Shown: piece after piece, positions 17,538 through 27,608 of the stretch
How positions within the stretch are numbered: position 1 is the stretch's first letter
Layout: every line of letters begins with the position of its first letter
NCBI RefSeq assembly: GCF_003096655.1
Contig: NZ_QEKQ01000013.1
Location: 1-37,889 of the forward strand
Direction of reading: 5' to 3'
Origin: Tamilnaduibacter salinus
Lineage (GTDB): Bacteria; Pseudomonadota; Gammaproteobacteria; Pseudomonadales; Oleiphilaceae
Length of the DNA stretch: 37,889 nt
Position numbers and translations under genes: made by a program
Notes under the pieces: model-generated
The model's input: the letters and a program-made list of their open reading frames with translations, nothing else
Told to the model about the DNA's origin: nothing
The model's database searches: none

Positions 17538-17565
17538 TTGCCCTGATTTGGTGCTCGGTGATAAT
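17538..17565 (+). promoter_or_regulatory. Candidate sigma-70 promoter for the chemoreceptor gene
   Basis: TTGCCC (17538-17543) and GATAAT (17560-17565) are 16 bases apart, with an A-rich stretch just downstream, 75 bases before the GTG start. I looked for a flagellar sigma-28 promoter (TAAA, 15 bases, GCCGATAA): GGTGATAA at 17557 is close to the -10 but no TAAA lies at the right distance. Confidence 0.4.
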
Positions 17566-17640
17566 CAATAAAAAAGAACAGTAGGAAGCGGTGGACGGTC
17601 GTTGGTCGTCCGGTTGCCTGCTTGCGAGAAAGGGGGATCC

Positions 17641-19671
17641 GTGAAGTACATTCTGTCTCCGGCCGTGGCGTTGATGAATCGGCTGTCCATGCTTCAGAAG
17701 TTTGGACTGATCAGTGTGCTGTTCCTGGTCCCGCTCGCGGGCCTGTCCTACCTATTGGTGAGCCAGCTGAACGCCTCCATCGATACCATTGTCGCGGAAC
17801 AGCGCGCGATGGATCAGTTGGAGGAAGTGAACGAGTTGATGGCGGCCGCCGTGCGTTACAGGGACTATCGGACGCTCGGTAAAAGCAATAACGACTCAGC
17901 TTTTCTCTCCAAGAGCGACAAGGCGGCGAACGCGGTCGAGGCGCACCTGGACAGCCTGACTGAATCCGATGTTCGTCTGGATCAGAAAGGGACTTGGCGA
18001 GAACAGCTGGAGTCAGTGGCCGCTGCCTGGGAAACGCTTCGCTCCGAGGACATTCTTCAGAGTAATGTCGATCCCCAGTTCCAGTATTACGACAGCTTCG
18101 TCCAGAACGTCCGGGCGTTACAGAATGCCACGATCAAAGTATCGGCACTCTCCCGCGATCCGTCTGTTGAGAATCAGCTGCTGCTCGAGATGACGGTCGG
18201 TGCTTTGCAGGATTCGATTCTGCTCCAGGGGACGGTGCGCACGTTCGGTATGCATGGGCTGATTCAGGGGCGCCTGAGCTCCGTGCTGGCGGGGCTCGCC
18301 AATGATCTCTATGACCGCCTGACAACGCTGGACAACGAACTGAAATCCCAGATCCAGGTCGTCAAGAGTGCCTCGCCGACATTCCAGTCAACGGCCGGTG
18401 AGGTGGCTTCCGCCGTCACGGACACACCGTTGACTGTCCGCGATGAGCTGGATCAGAAGATCATCACGCCCTACCGCCTGGAAATGGCGCCTCAGGCATT
18501 TGATCGGTTCGTGAGTGAGGCGATCGGCGAGCATTATGAGTTGATGGACGCCATCTACGGCATTGTCGACGCCAACCTGGCCGCACGCCTGGACGCTGAG
18601 ACAGACCAGCGGCTCACTATTCTGCTGGCTTTGGGCGGATTACTGCTGGTGATCGTGTTCCTCTATCTGGGCTTCTTCATGTCCGTGAAAACGGCGATCA
18701 GCCGCTTTACCGACGCCGCCCGCCATGTGGCGGACGGTGACATGACCGTACGGATTAAGCTCGATAACCGGGACGAGCTGGGCACGCTGACCGACGAATT
18801 CAACAACATGACCGCCCGGATTGCGAAACTGATTCGTTCGGTGTCCGGGACGACCGGAGATGTGGATGAGCAGGCGGCGCGTGTCAACACCGTGGCCACG
18901 TCCAACAGCGATGCGGTTTCCCGACAGATGACCGAGACCGGTCAGATTGCCGAAGCCATGCACCAGATGGTTGATGCCGTTCAGGAAGTGGCCAAGAGTG
19001 CCCAGCAGGCATCGGATACGGCCAACCGTGCTGAGCACGACGCGGAACAGGGACGTGAGGTGGTCAACGAGTCGGTGGCCACGATCAACCGACTGGCGGA
19101 GGAGATCCGTGGTGCGGTGGATGTCATCAACCGGGTTAGTGACGACAGCGAAAACATCAGTCAGGTACTGGTGGAAATCAAGGCCATCGCCGAGCAGACC
19201 AATCTGCTGGCGCTGAATGCGGCAATCGAAGCGGCGCGTGCGGGTGAGCAGGGTCGTGGCTTCGCTGTCGTAGCGGACGAGGTGCGCTCGCTGGCGCAGC
19301 GGACCCATAAGTCGACCGAAGACATCGAGGAAATGATCGGTCGCTTGCAGACCGGCGTGGGGCAGGCGGTCACGGCCATGAACAACAGCCACGAAGTGAC
19401 CAACTCAACGGTCGATAAGTCGTCCGAGGTGACCCAGGCGCTCGAAAAGATTCTGGGTGGCATCTCCACCATCGTGGACATGAGCCATCAGATCGCCCAG
19501 GCCTCCGAGGAGCAGTCCTCGGTTGCTCAGGACATCAACAGCAACGTGGATCAGATCACCGAACTGGGGCAGAGCACCTCCGACAACGCCAACGAGACGC
19601 TGGAATCGTCCCGGCGCATGTCCGATCTGACTGCGGATCTTCGCAAGGTGGTGGACGCCTTCAAGGTGTGA
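17641..19671 (+). CDS. Methyl-accepting chemotaxis protein
   Basis: Transmembrane chemoreceptor that controls CheA through CheW. From the GTG at 17641 it has 676 residues. One membrane segment (about 19-41), a helical periplasmic sensor of about 280 residues, a second membrane segment (about 325-348), HAMP (about 349-402) and a long cytoplasmic coiled coil follow. The hairpin tip [20 protein letters not shown] and [14 protein letters not shown] is standard. There is no C-terminal CheR-binding pentapeptide; the protein ends KVVDAFKV. The sensor was not recognised as a named ligand domain, so the stimulus is unknown. The start is chosen for AAAGGGGG five to eight bases upstream; an upstream GTG at 17602 would give a poor N-terminus. 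No chemotaxis operon is adjacent. Confidence 0.93.
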   Translation: MKYILSPAVALMNRLSMLQKFGLISVLFLVPLAGLSYLLVSQLNASIDTIVAEQRAMDQLEEVNELMAAAVRYRDYRTLGKSNNDSAFLSKSDKAANAVEAHLDSLTESDVRLDQKGTWREQLESVAAAWETLRSEDILQSNVDPQFQYYDSFVQNVRALQNATIKVSALSRDPSVENQLLLEMTVGALQDSILLQGTVRTFGMHGLIQGRLSSVLAGLANDLYDRLTTLDNELKSQIQVVKSASPTFQSTAGEVASAVTDTPLTVRDELDQKIITPYRLEMAPQAFDRFVSEAIGEHYELMDAIYGIVDANLAARLDAETDQRLTILLALGGLLLVIVFLYLGFFMSVKTAISRFTDAARHVADGDMTVRIKLDNRDELGTLTDEFNNMTARIAKLIRSVSGTTGDVDEQAARVNTVATSNSDAVSRQMTETGQIAEAMHQMVDAVQEVAKSAQQASDTANRAEHDAEQGREVVNESVATINRLAEEIRGAVDVINRVSDDSENISQVLVEIKAIAEQTNLLALNAAIEAARAGEQGRGFAVVADEVRSLAQRTHKSTEDIEEMIGRLQTGVGQAVTAMNNSHEVTNSTVDKSSEVTQALEKILGGISTIVDMSHQIAQASEEQSSVAQDINSNVDQITELGQSTSDNANETLESSRRMSDLTADLRKVVDAFKV

Positions 19672-19697
19672 GGGCGGCCACGTTTGCGGGCATTGTT

Positions 19698-20246
19698 CTA
19701 CGACGTCGGCTCCCACAATACTTCCTGCCCGCCATCCCGGCGGGCCAGCAGCCGTGCCGCGACGAACAGCAGGTCCGACAGCCGGTTGAGGTAGTTGCGG
19801 CTTTCCGGGTTGATGGCGTCCTGATGGCTCAGGCTCACCACCGTGCGTTCCGCCCGGCGACAGATGGCACGAGCCAGATGCGCATGGGCCGCGGGCGTTG
19901 AACCGCCCGGCAGGATGAAGTTCTTCAGTGGCGGCAGGTCCTCGTTCCAGTCATCCAGCGTTTCTTCCAGCCACTGAATGTGGTCTTCCTGAATCACTGT
20001 GCTGCCCGGGATGGCAAACTCGCCACCCAGGTCGAAGAGGTGATGCTGGATACGGTTGAGTCGCCCGACGAGTGGGTCGTCATCTTTTAGAGTGATGATC
20101 AGGAGGCCGAGCTGGCAGTTCAGCTCGTCCACCGTGCCGATCACATCGACCCGCTCCGAACTCTTCGCCACTCGGCTGCCGTCCGCGAGCCCGGTGGAGC
20201 CATCATCGCCCGTGCGGGTGTAGATCTTTGACAGCCTGTAGCCCAT
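19698..20246 (-). CDS. Cob(I)alamin adenosyltransferase, PduO type
   Basis: Transfers adenosyl from ATP to cob(I)alamin or its precursor to make adenosylcobalamin. The 182-residue helical-bundle protein shows YTRTGDDGSTGL (9-20), the N-terminal ATP-binding loop, VDVIGTVDELN near residue 33, FILPGGSTPAAHAHLAR near 110 and NYLNRLSDLLFVAARL near 151, all typical. No other cobalamin genes are in the window. It is convergent with the chemoreceptor gene, with 26 bases between stops. Its upstream region contains the 165-bp dispersed element. Often called cobO-like or pduO; I give no symbol because the name varies by pathway. Confidence 0.94.
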   Translation of the reverse strand: MGYRLSKIYTRTGDDGSTGLADGSRVAKSSERVDVIGTVDELNCQLGLLIITLKDDDPLVGRLNRIQHHLFDLGGEFAIPGSTVIQEDHIQWLEETLDDWNEDLPPLKNFILPGGSTPAAHAHLARAICRRAERTVVSLSHQDAINPESRNYLNRLSDLLFVAARLLARRDGGQEVLWEPTS

Positions 20247-20288
20247 ATCGTGTCGTCCGTCTGGTTCTCAAGTGAGTTGATTGAGTTG

Positions 20289-20454
20289 TTAGAAGTCTGC
20301 GCGGTAGCCATTGTGCCGGGCGAGATCGTCCCACGGCGCTTCATTTTGACGGTCATTTGAGGCGCATAGTCTTTCTATGTCACGACAATGAACGCTCAAA
20401 AGGGACCACCGTGGGGCGGTCGCAGCGGTGCGACTCTCTATCGCGCAGACTCCT
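20289..20454 (-). repeat. Dispersed hairpin-rich element, copy B, with imperfect inverted ends
   Basis: The element fills the gap between valS and the PduO gene. Its ends are imperfect inverted repeats: TTAGAAGTCTGCGCG at 20289-20303 and the reverse complement of CTAGGAGTCTGCGCG at 20440-20454, 13 of 15 matching. The outer end overlaps the valS stop codon. Inside are a hairpin GTCGCA-GCGG-TGCGAC (20419-20434) and CATAG-TCTTT-CTATG (20365-20379). Most of it aligns with copy A at 5609-5703. No open frame of note runs through it. This is the layout of a miniature inverted-repeat element or a structured RNA; which is unknown. Confidence 0.6.
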
Positions 20455-23302
20455 AGATCGACTCAATCGTGTCGCGTTGTTCCTGAAGGCGCTGGCGGGT
20501 GCTTTCCGCATCCGTCAGCTTGCTCCGCTCCTTGTCCACCACCTCGGCCGGTGCCTTGGCGGTGAAGTTTTCGTTGCCAAGCTTGGCTTCCAGGCGACTG
20601 ATCTCTTTGCCGATCCGTTCCAGCTCTTTGTCGAGACGGCCCAGTTCGGCCTCTTTGTCGATCAGCCCAGCCATTGGTACGAGCACTTCCAGGTCTCCGA
20701 CCACTTGCGTGGCGGAGAGCGGCGCTTCCTCGTCACCCAGCCACTCCAGTGACTCCAGTCGCGCCAGCGAACTCAGGAATGGGTGATTGTCGGTCATGCG
20801 CTGGTGATCGCTCTCCGTGCCGCGCAGGTACACCGGGATATGCCGGGCGGGTGCGATGTTCATTTCGCCACGGATGTTCCGGATGGCCAGGATGACTCCC
20901 TTGAGCCATTCCAGATCCCGCTCGGAGGCGTCGTCTATGCGCGCCTCGTCCGCTTCCGGGTAGGGCTGCGTCATGATGGTGTCGCCCTGGGTGCCGGCCA
21001 GCGGCGCCACGCGCTGCCAGATCTCCTCGGTAATGAACGGGATGATCGGGTGCGCCAGCCTCAGAACCGCCTCCAGCACCCGCACCAGTGTCTGGCGCGT
21101 ACCCCGGCGTGACGCGTCGGTGGCGTTGTCGTCGGTCAGCACCGGCTTAGACAGCTCCAGGTACCAGTCGCAATACTCGTTCCAGAGGAACTCGTAGATG
21201 GTGTTGGCGGCCAGGTCGAAGCGGAACTGGTCCAGGTGGCGGGTCACGTTCTGCTCGCAACGCTGGAGGGCGCTGATGATCCAGCGGTCGGCCAGCGACA
21301 GCGTCACCTCGCCTCCCTGTGCGCCGCAGTCCTCGCCCTCGGTGTTCATCAGTACGTAGCGGGCCGCATTCCAGAGCTTGTTGCAGAAGTTGCGGTAGCC
21401 TTCCAGGCGCTTCATGTCCCAATTGATGTCCCGGCCGGTGGAGGCAAGGGCGGAGAGGGTGAAACGCAGCGCATCGGTGCCGTGGGCACTGATGCCTTCC
21501 GGGAACTCGTTGCGTGTGCGCTTTTCGATCTTGCGCGCCAACTGTGGCTGCATCATGTTGCCGGTGCGCTTTTCCAGCAGGTCGTCCAGTGAAATGCCGT
21601 CGATCATGTCCAGCGGGTCCAGCACATTGCCCTTGGACTTGGACATCTTCTGGCCCTGCTCGTCACGGATCAGGCCGGTCACGTAGACGGTCTTGAACGG
21701 CACATGCGGCTCGCCATTTTCGTCCTTGATCAGGTGCATCGTCATCATGATCATCCGGGCAACCCAGAAGAAGATGATGTCAAAACCGGTAACGAGCACG
21801 TCCGTCGGATGGAACGTCGCCAGCCGCTCGGTGTTCTCTGGCCAGCCGAGTGTGGCGAAGGTCCAGAGTGCGGAGCTGAACCAGGTGTCCAGTACGTCTT
21901 CGTCCTGGGTCAGGTTCACGCCGCTGTCGAGTCCGTATTTCTCGCGGATCTCGTCCTCGTTGCGGCCCACATAGACGCGGCCGTTATCGTCGTACCAGGC
22001 CGGAATCCGGTGCCCCCACCAGAGCTGGCGGGAAATGCACCAATCCTGGATCTCCCGCATCCAGGAGAAGTACATGTTCTCGTACTGCTTAGGCACGAAC
22101 TCGATGCGGCCGTCTTCCACGGCCTCGATGGCCGGCTTCGCCAGCGTTTTGGCGTCGACGAACCACTGGTCCGTCAGCATCGGTTCAATGACCAGTCCCG
22201 AACGGTCGCCGCGCGGGATGCTGAGCACGTGGTCTTCCACCTCGTGCAACAGGCCCAGCTCGTCCAGGTCCGAGACAATGCGCTCGCGCGCGTCGTCACG
22301 GGAGAGCCCGGCGTAGGCTTCGGGCATAGTGCCGTCGAGCGCATCGCTCGGGTTGCCCTCGCTGTCGAACACTTCCGCTTCGGCGCGAATGGTCGCGTCG
22401 GGCGTCATGACGTTCAGCAGCGTCAGCTTCTGGCGCTTGCCGACGGCATAGTCATTGAAGTCGTGGGCCGGCGTAATTTTTACGCAGCCGCTGCCTTTCT
22501 CCGGGTCCGCGTGCTCATCCGCGACGATCGGAATCTCCCGGTTCACCAGAGGCAGGTTGACGGTTTTGCCGACCAGGTGCTGATAGCGCTCGTCCTCCGG
22601 ATTCACCGCGACGGCGGTATCACCGAGCATGGTTTCAGGACGGGTGGTGGCGACGACCAGATAGTCTTTGCCATCCTGCGTGGTTTCGCCGTGAGCGAGC
22701 GGATACCGGTAGTGCCAGAACTGGCCTTTCTCTTCCTTGTTCTCCACTTCCAGATCGGAAATGGCGGTGTGCAGTTTCGGGTCCCAGTTGACCAGGCGCT
22801 TGCCGCGGTAGATCAGGCCCTCGTCGTGCAGGCGGACGAACACCTCCTGGACGGCGCGATAGAAGCCGTCATCCATCGTGAAGCGTTCGTGGTCCCAGTC
22901 GACGGAATTGCCCAGGCGACGCATCTGACGGGTGATGGTGTTGCCGGACTCGTGTTTCCAGTCCCAGATGCGCTGAATGAACGCCTCACGTCCCAGGTCG
23001 TGGCGGGTTTTGTCCTCTTCCTGGGCGACCTTGCGCTCAACGACCATCTGCGTGGCGATGCCCGCATGGTCCGATCCCACCTGCCAGAGCGCGTTGCGGC
23101 CCTGCATGCGGCGAAAGCGCGTGAGCGTGTCCATGATGGTGTGCTGGAAGGCGTGCCCCATGTGCAGGCTGCCGGTCACGTTGGGCGGCGGAATCATCAG
23201 GCAATAGGAATCGCCTTCGCCGCTGGGGCGGAAGTAGCCCCGGTTTTCCCATTCTTCGTACCACTGACGCTCAATCTTCTCGGGCTGGTAGGTCTTTTCC
23301 AT
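20453..23302 (-). CDS. valS: Valine--tRNA ligase
   Basis: Class I aminoacyl-tRNA synthetase charging tRNA-Val. From ATG 23302 the protein has 949 residues (E. coli 951). HIGH-type motif HMGH is at residues 47-50 within [13 protein letters not shown], the CP1 editing domain follows with [15 protein letters not shown], and KMSKS is present in [14 protein letters not shown] near residue 550. The C-terminal 80 residues form the valyl-specific coiled coil, ending in [12 protein letters not shown]. An in-frame ATG 48 bases further upstream lacks support; the chosen start begins [11 protein letters not shown] as in relatives. It lies downstream of holC with a 66-base gap, in the conserved pepA-holC-valS order. 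Confidence 0.97.
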   Translation of the reverse strand: MEKTYQPEKIERQWYEEWENRGYFRPSGEGDSYCLMIPPPNVTGSLHMGHAFQHTIMDTLTRFRRMQGRNALWQVGSDHAGIATQMVVERKVAQEEDKTRHDLGREAFIQRIWDWKHESGNTITRQMRRLGNSVDWDHERFTMDDGFYRAVQEVFVRLHDEGLIYRGKRLVNWDPKLHTAISDLEVENKEEKGQFWHYRYPLAHGETTQDGKDYLVVATTRPETMLGDTAVAVNPEDERYQHLVGKTVNLPLVNREIPIVADEHADPEKGSGCVKITPAHDFNDYAVGKRQKLTLLNVMTPDATIRAEAEVFDSEGNPSDALDGTMPEAYAGLSRDDARERIVSDLDELGLLHEVEDHVLSIPRGDRSGLVIEPMLTDQWFVDAKTLAKPAIEAVEDGRIEFVPKQYENMYFSWMREIQDWCISRQLWWGHRIPAWYDDNGRVYVGRNEDEIREKYGLDSGVNLTQDEDVLDTWFSSALWTFATLGWPENTERLATFHPTDVLVTGFDIIFFWVARMIMMTMHLIKDENGEPHVPFKTVYVTGLIRDEQGQKMSKSKGNVLDPLDMIDGISLDDLLEKRTGNMMQPQLARKIEKRTRNEFPEGISAHGTDALRFTLSALASTGRDINWDMKRLEGYRNFCNKLWNAARYVLMNTEGEDCGAQGGEVTLSLADRWIISALQRCEQNVTRHLDQFRFDLAANTIYEFLWNEYCDWYLELSKPVLTDDNATDASRRGTRQTLVRVLEAVLRLAHPIIPFITEEIWQRVAPLAGTQGDTIMTQPYPEADEARIDDASERDLEWLKGVILAIRNIRGEMNIAPARHIPVYLRGTESDHQRMTDNHPFLSSLARLESLEWLGDEEAPLSATQVVGDLEVLVPMAGLIDKEAELGRLDKELERIGKEISRLEAKLGNENFTAKAPAEVVDKERSKLTDAESTRQRLQEQRDTIESI

Positions 23303-23368
23303 GGAAACTCTGCTAGTGCCTGATTCAACGTGAAAGCTCGAATTATACATGCGGGGCGGGGCGTTTTG

Positions 23369-23821
23369 TTATCCGGTTCCGCGACGCCGGTCATGGACCT
23401 GGGGTTCGATGCCCATCTCCCGAAGCTGACGGAAATGGGAGCGCGCGCGGGACAGGGTCTGCGGGTCGTCGTTGGCGATCAGTGCCAGGCGCTTGAACCG
23501 GTCGGCATCAGCGGGCAACTGGTCGCCGAGGACGATCACCGTGTCCCACTCGCTGGCCGCAGGCTGGTGACAGCTGATGACGACCCGCTCGCCGGGTCCG
23601 GCGTCCGCCTCCAGGGCATGGGGCAGGAAACTGTCCGGCCGGAACGACCAGAGCACATCATCGGCCTGTTGTGCCTGATCGTCGGAGCCGCAAAACAGGC
23701 ACACCCGATCCCCCTCGCGCCAGGCTTTTTCGGTCAGGCGTGCCGCGTATTGCAGCCGTGCCTGATCCGAAGGCGAGGGAATCAGGTGGAACCAGTGTCG
23801 CCCGCCGGTCTCACTTGGCAT
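23369..23821 (-). CDS. holC: DNA polymerase III chi subunit
   Basis: Clamp-loader accessory subunit that joins psi to SSB at the replication fork. The 150 residues match E. coli HolC (147). Recognisable parts are HWFHLIPSPSDQARLQYAARLTEKAW at the N-terminus (written in two stretches: HWFHLIPSPSD and QARLQYAARLTEKAW), the VCLFCGSDDQAQQADDVLWSFRPDSFLPH region (Trp and Phe mark the conserved DxLWxF core), and the VIVLG strand near 95. The start overlaps the 3' end of pepA by 11 bases, so the two are probably coupled. Confidence 0.92.
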   Translation of the reverse strand: MPSETGGRHWFHLIPSPSDQARLQYAARLTEKAWREGDRVCLFCGSDDQAQQADDVLWSFRPDSFLPHALEADAGPGERVVISCHQPAASEWDTVIVLGDQLPADADRFKRLALIANDDPQTLSRARSHFRQLREMGIEPQVHDRRRGTG

Positions 23822-25292
23822 GGGACAGGAGGTATTCCATCAGCAGCGGTACCGGCCGCCCCGTGGAGCCTTTCTCCTTGCCGGACAGCCAGGCGGTGCC
23901 GGCGATGTCCAGGTGTGCCCAGCGGTAGTTCTTGGTGAACCGGGACAGGAAGCAGGCGGCGGTGATGGACCCGGCGCCCTTGCCGCCGATGTTCTGCATG
24001 TCCGCGAAGTTGCTGTCTAGCAGGCTCTGGTACTCGTCCCAGATGGGCAGTCGCCAGGCGCGATCCCCGGCGGTTTCGCCGGCGTTGAGCAGCTCGTCGG
24101 CAAGAGCGTCGTCGTTGCTGAACAGGCCGGTGGCTTCGGCGCCGAGTGCGATGATACAGGCGCCCGTCAGGGTGGCCATGTTGACGACGGTTTCCGGCTT
24201 GTAGCGCTCGGCATAGGTCAGGGCATCGCACAGCACCAGGCGGCCTTCCGCGTCCGTGTTGAGGATCTCCACGGTCTGGCCGGACATGGTCTTCACGATG
24301 TCGCCCGGGCGCGTGGCATTGCCATCCGGCATGTTTTCCGCCGCAGCGACAATGCCCACAACATTCATCTTCGGTTGCAGGCTACCGATGGCCTTCATGG
24401 CGCCGAAGACACTCGCGGCACCGCCCATGTCGTACTTCATCTCGTCCATGGCGGCGCCGGGCTTGAGGCTGATGCCGCCCGAATCAAAGGTAATACCCTT
24501 GCCGACCAGAACGTGCGGCTTCTGTTTCTCGCCCGCGCCCTTGTACTCCATGATGATCAGGCGCGCAGGCTGGGTGCTGCCGGCGGACACAGACAGCAGG
24601 CTGTCCATGCCCAGCTTCTTCATCTCCTTTTCATCGAGCGTGCGGACGGTGATGTTGTCGTGCGCCTTGCCCAGCTTCTCGGCCTGGCTGGCGAGCCATT
24701 TCGGATGGCAGACGTTGGGCGGCGTGTTGCCCAGATCCCGCGTCATGGACATTCCACCGCCGACGGCGACGCCGGTTTCCAGTGCCTTCTTATGGCCCGC
24801 TGAGGCGGAGGAGGCCTGAACGGTGATTTTTTTCAGTGCCGGGGCCTTGTCCTTGCTGCTTTTGAACTCGGTGAACCGGTAAAGCTGTTCTTCCGCGGTC
24901 CGGCCAATGAGGTTCAGGCGCCAGGCCTCGTCCCGGTCAGCGACCTCCACATCCGCCAGTGCGACGAGGGCCTGTTTGACCGGCGTGTCCTTCAGGCGCG
25001 TGATGACAGACCGGACCATGGTGCGGTAAGCGTTCAGCGGCACCGGCTGTTTGTCGCCGCTGCCGACCACCAGCAGGCGTTTCCAGGGCTGATCCTTCAG
25101 CGGCATCAGGAGCATGGTGCCGGACTTGCCGGTCAGATCGCCGGATTGGCGCAGTTCGCTGATCTGCCCGTCGAGGGCGTCATCAGCGGCGGCTGTTGAG
25201 GCGGGCAGGTCCCCTTTTTCCGGCAGGCTGACGATCAGGCAATCGGATTTGGTGCTCGTCAGTGCTTTGCTGGTCACGGTGTAGTCGGTCAT
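23811..25292 (-). CDS. pepA: Cytosol (leucyl) aminopeptidase
   Basis: Dizinc M17 aminopeptidase that removes N-terminal residues from peptides; in E. coli the same protein also binds DNA in Xer recombination and carAB control, which cannot be judged here. The 493 residues contain the metal and catalytic set: Lys265 and Asp270 in VGKGITFDSGG, Lys277, Asp288, and Asp347-Ala-Glu349-Gly-Arg351 in NTDAEGRL. The N-terminal 160 residues form the less conserved regulatory domain. GGAG lies five to six bases before the ATG. It heads the pepA-holC-valS group and is divergent from lptF, an arrangement conserved in many gammaproteobacteria. Confidence 0.96.
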   Translation of the reverse strand: MTDYTVTSKALTSTKSDCLIVSLPEKGDLPASTAAADDALDGQISELRQSGDLTGKSGTMLLMPLKDQPWKRLLVVGSGDKQPVPLNAYRTMVRSVITRLKDTPVKQALVALADVEVADRDEAWRLNLIGRTAEEQLYRFTEFKSSKDKAPALKKITVQASSASAGHKKALETGVAVGGGMSMTRDLGNTPPNVCHPKWLASQAEKLGKAHDNITVRTLDEKEMKKLGMDSLLSVSAGSTQPARLIIMEYKGAGEKQKPHVLVGKGITFDSGGISLKPGAAMDEMKYDMGGAASVFGAMKAIGSLQPKMNVVGIVAAAENMPDGNATRPGDIVKTMSGQTVEILNTDAEGRLVLCDALTYAERYKPETVVNMATLTGACIIALGAEATGLFSNDDALADELLNAGETAGDRAWRLPIWDEYQSLLDSNFADMQNIGGKGAGSITAACFLSRFTKNYRWAHLDIAGTAWLSGKEKGSTGRPVPLLMEYLLSHAK

Positions 25293-25365
25293 AGCAGCTC
25301 CGCTTTCTGGGTTTATTGCAGCAGTTTACGTGAAGCGTCCGGGCGTTGCACAAGGGTGTGACCAC

Positions 25366-25395
25366 CTGTCATTCCAGCGCCGGGTTCACTAGAAT
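25366..25395 (+). promoter_or_regulatory. Candidate promoter for lptF-lptG
   Basis: CTGTCA (25366-25371) and TAGAAT (25390-25395) are 18 bases apart, 38 bases before the proposed lptF start. The -10 is good, the -35 matches four of six. The intergenic segment also has to hold the divergent pepA promoter, for which I see no clear hexamers. Confidence 0.4.
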
Positions 25396-25432
25396 ACCCG
25401 CCGAACACCTCGCGTCTCACTCAGGAGCCGTT

Positions 25433-26539
25433 TTGTCCATCATCTTCCGCTATCTCAACCGCCAGGTCCTGGTCAGCATGCTTGCAGTGACCGGCGTGCT
25501 GCTGATGGTGTTCATGAGCGGCCGGTTCCTGAAGTACCTGAGTGAGGCCGCCACCGGCAAGTACCCGGGCGACATTCTTTTCATGGTGATGGCGTACCGG
25601 TTCCCTGGCTTTCTGGAGCTGATTCTGCCGCTGGGGCTGTTCATCGGCATCCTGCTGGCCCATGGCCGCATGTATCTCGACAGTGAAATGTCGGTGCTGT
25701 TTGCCTGCGGCGTGAGTGACCGGCAGGTACTGGGATATACGATGGTCACCAGCGTGGTGGTCATGATGCTGGTCGGTGTGATCAGCCTCTATCTGGCGCC
25801 CTGGGGCATGGCGAAGGTGGACCGCATCTTCGACGCCCAGAAGCAGAAGACCGAGTTCGAGCTGCTCACGCCCGGGCGTTTTCAGAGCCTGCCGGGGGGC
25901 GACCGTGTCACCTACACCGAGTCACTGAGTGATAACAAGCGGCGGCTCAGTGGTGTGTTCATTGCTGAACACGCGGATGACGGCTCGGGGCCAACGCTGA
26001 TCGCCGCCGAGGCCGGTTCCCAGTTTGTGGACGAGGACACCGGCAGCCGGTTCCTGGTGCTGGAGGATGGGCACCGCTTTGCGGGCAAGCCCGGCCAGCC
26101 GGATTATCAGGTGACGTCATTCGATGCCTACGGCCTGAAAGTGACCGGCCCGGAATCGGTGCGTACCTATCGCGACGAAGAGGGCATTCCCACCCTTGAG
26201 CTGTGGCGCTCAGACAACCCGGACCACCGGGCCCTCTTCCACTGGCGCGTCTCGCTGCCGTTCCTGGTGCCGGTCGTGACGCTGCTGGCGGTGCCTCTGA
26301 GCCGGGTCAATCCACGCCAGGGCCGGTTCTTTCACCTGTTACCGGCGATGCTGATCTACATCGGCTATCTCGGGCTGTTGATTGTGGCGCGTGATGCGCT
26401 GGCCCGCGGGGATATCCCGGAATGGCTGGGACTGGCCTGGGTGCATGTGCTGTTTCTCGGGTTAGGGCTGTGGTTGCAGTTTGGTCCCGGGTGGATGCGC
26501 CGCCGACGACTTCAGCGGGAGGGCCAGCGCCATGCGTAA
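25433..26539 (+). CDS. lptF: LPS export permease LptF
   Basis: Inner-membrane permease of the LptB2FGC transporter that extracts LPS from the membrane for transport to the outer surface. It has 368 residues from TTG 25433 (E. coli LptF 366). It starts SIIFRYLNRQVLVSMLAVTG, then has a membrane segment near 12-35, two more by about 120, a periplasmic beta-jellyroll (about 130-265), and three C-terminal membrane segments. RFPGFLELILPLGLFIG near 50 is family-typical. The TTG is chosen because AGGAG (25423-25427) is five bases upstream; a start at 25346 would add 29 unrelated residues. The 3' end overlaps lptG by eight bases. Confidence 0.93.
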   Translation: MSIIFRYLNRQVLVSMLAVTGVLLMVFMSGRFLKYLSEAATGKYPGDILFMVMAYRFPGFLELILPLGLFIGILLAHGRMYLDSEMSVLFACGVSDRQVLGYTMVTSVVVMMLVGVISLYLAPWGMAKVDRIFDAQKQKTEFELLTPGRFQSLPGGDRVTYTESLSDNKRRLSGVFIAEHADDGSGPTLIAAEAGSQFVDEDTGSRFLVLEDGHRFAGKPGQPDYQVTSFDAYGLKVTGPESVRTYRDEEGIPTLELWRSDNPDHRALFHWRVSLPFLVPVVTLLAVPLSRVNPRQGRFFHLLPAMLIYIGYLGLLIVARDALARGDIPEWLGLAWVHVLFLGLGLWLQFGPGWMRRRRLQREGQRHA

Positions 26540-27593
26540 GCTCGATCGCTACATCACCCGGACAGTGGGTGGCGCCACATTGCTGGTCATGCTGGTGGTG
26601 CTGTCGCTTGATGTCATTTTCGGGTTCATTGCAGAACTGGATGATGCGCGGGCCGACTATCAGGCCTTCGATGCGCTGCTCTATGTGCTGATGACCCTGC
26701 CGCGACGCATCTACGACTACCTGCCGGTCGGGGCCTTCATGGGCTGTCTGGTGGGGCTGGGCGCGCTGGCCAGTTCGTCCGAGCTGGTCGTGGTCCGGGC
26801 GGCGGGCGTGTCCCTCCGCCGGATCGTCGTCAGCGCCATGAAGCCCACGCTGATCGTGATCGTGTTTGGTCTGCTGCTTGGCGAATACGTGGCCCCGCAC
26901 TTTGAGCGGATTGCCCAGAGTCAGAAGGCGGTGGCTTTGGGGGCCGGTGAGAACGTAGCGGCGGCGACCGGGTTCTGGCACCGGGAGGGCAACACCTTTA
27001 TGCATATGAATGCGGTTCAGCCCAATGGCGTGCTGCATGGGGTGTCGCTGTTCCGATTCGACGATGAGCGATGGCTGGAGTCGGCCACGTTCGCCAAGCG
27101 AGCTATTCACCAGGGGGATCACTGGATTCTGGGGAAGGGCACGCGGACGCGATTGACCCGCGAAGGCGCGGAGCGCGAGACGTTCCGGCAGGAGCGCTGG
27201 GAGACCGACCTGTCGCCGGAGGTGTTGAGCGTGCTGATTGTCAAGCCGGACAATCTCTCGATCAGCGGCCTCTATACCTACGCGACCTACCTGGAGGCGC
27301 AGGGCCTCAGCGCGGGCAACTACTGGCTGTCGTTCTGGAAGAAGGTGCTGGCGCCGGTGGCCATTGCCGTGCTGGTGCTGGTGGCGATTTCCTTTGTCTT
27401 CGGCCCGCTCCGGTCGGTCACCATGGGGTTTCGGGTGTTTACCGGCATCATCGTGGGGCTGCTGTTCAAGTACATGCAGGACCTGCTGGGGCCGATGAGC
27501 CTGGTGTTCGGGTTCGATCCCATCCTCGCCATCACGGCCCCCATCCTGGTGAGCGGGCTGGTGGGCGCCTATCTCATGAAGAAAGCCGGGTAG
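26532..27593 (+). CDS. lptG: LPS export permease LptG
   Basis: Partner of LptF in the LptB2FGC LPS transporter. From ATG 26532 the protein has 353 residues (E. coli 360). It opens MRKLDRYITRTVGGATLLVM, with membrane segments near 12-35, 60-80 and 100-120, then the periplasmic jellyroll (about 130-260) and three terminal membrane segments including FRVFTGIIVGLLFKYMQDL. LPRRIYDYLPVGAFMG near residue 55 is family-typical. The start overlaps lptF by eight bases. It ends 15 bases from the convergent RDD gene and no terminator is visible between them. Confidence 0.93.
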   Translation: MRKLDRYITRTVGGATLLVMLVVLSLDVIFGFIAELDDARADYQAFDALLYVLMTLPRRIYDYLPVGAFMGCLVGLGALASSSELVVVRAAGVSLRRIVVSAMKPTLIVIVFGLLLGEYVAPHFERIAQSQKAVALGAGENVAAATGFWHREGNTFMHMNAVQPNGVLHGVSLFRFDDERWLESATFAKRAIHQGDHWILGKGTRTRLTREGAERETFRQERWETDLSPEVLSVLIVKPDNLSISGLYTYATYLEAQGLSAGNYWLSFWKKVLAPVAIAVLVLVAISFVFGPLRSVTMGFRVFTGIIVGLLFKYMQDLLGPMSLVFGFDPILAITAPILVSGLVGAYLMKKAG

Positions 27594-27608
27594 GCGCCAG
27601 ACGAGGCA

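Noticed and set aside
17538-17565. Sigma-28 promoter for the chemoreceptor
   Set aside because: The -10 is similar but no TAAA lies 15 bases upstream.
20141-20356. 71-codon minus-strand frame running from the dispersed element into the PduO gene
   Set aside because: It is out of frame with the PduO gene and has no ribosome site or recognisable homology.
21704-23323. 539-codon open frame antisense to valS
   Set aside because: A shadow of valS without recognisable motifs or ribosome site.
26307-27122. Minus-strand open frame across lptF-lptG
   Set aside because: Low-complexity His/Arg/Pro composition and overlap with two well-supported genes.
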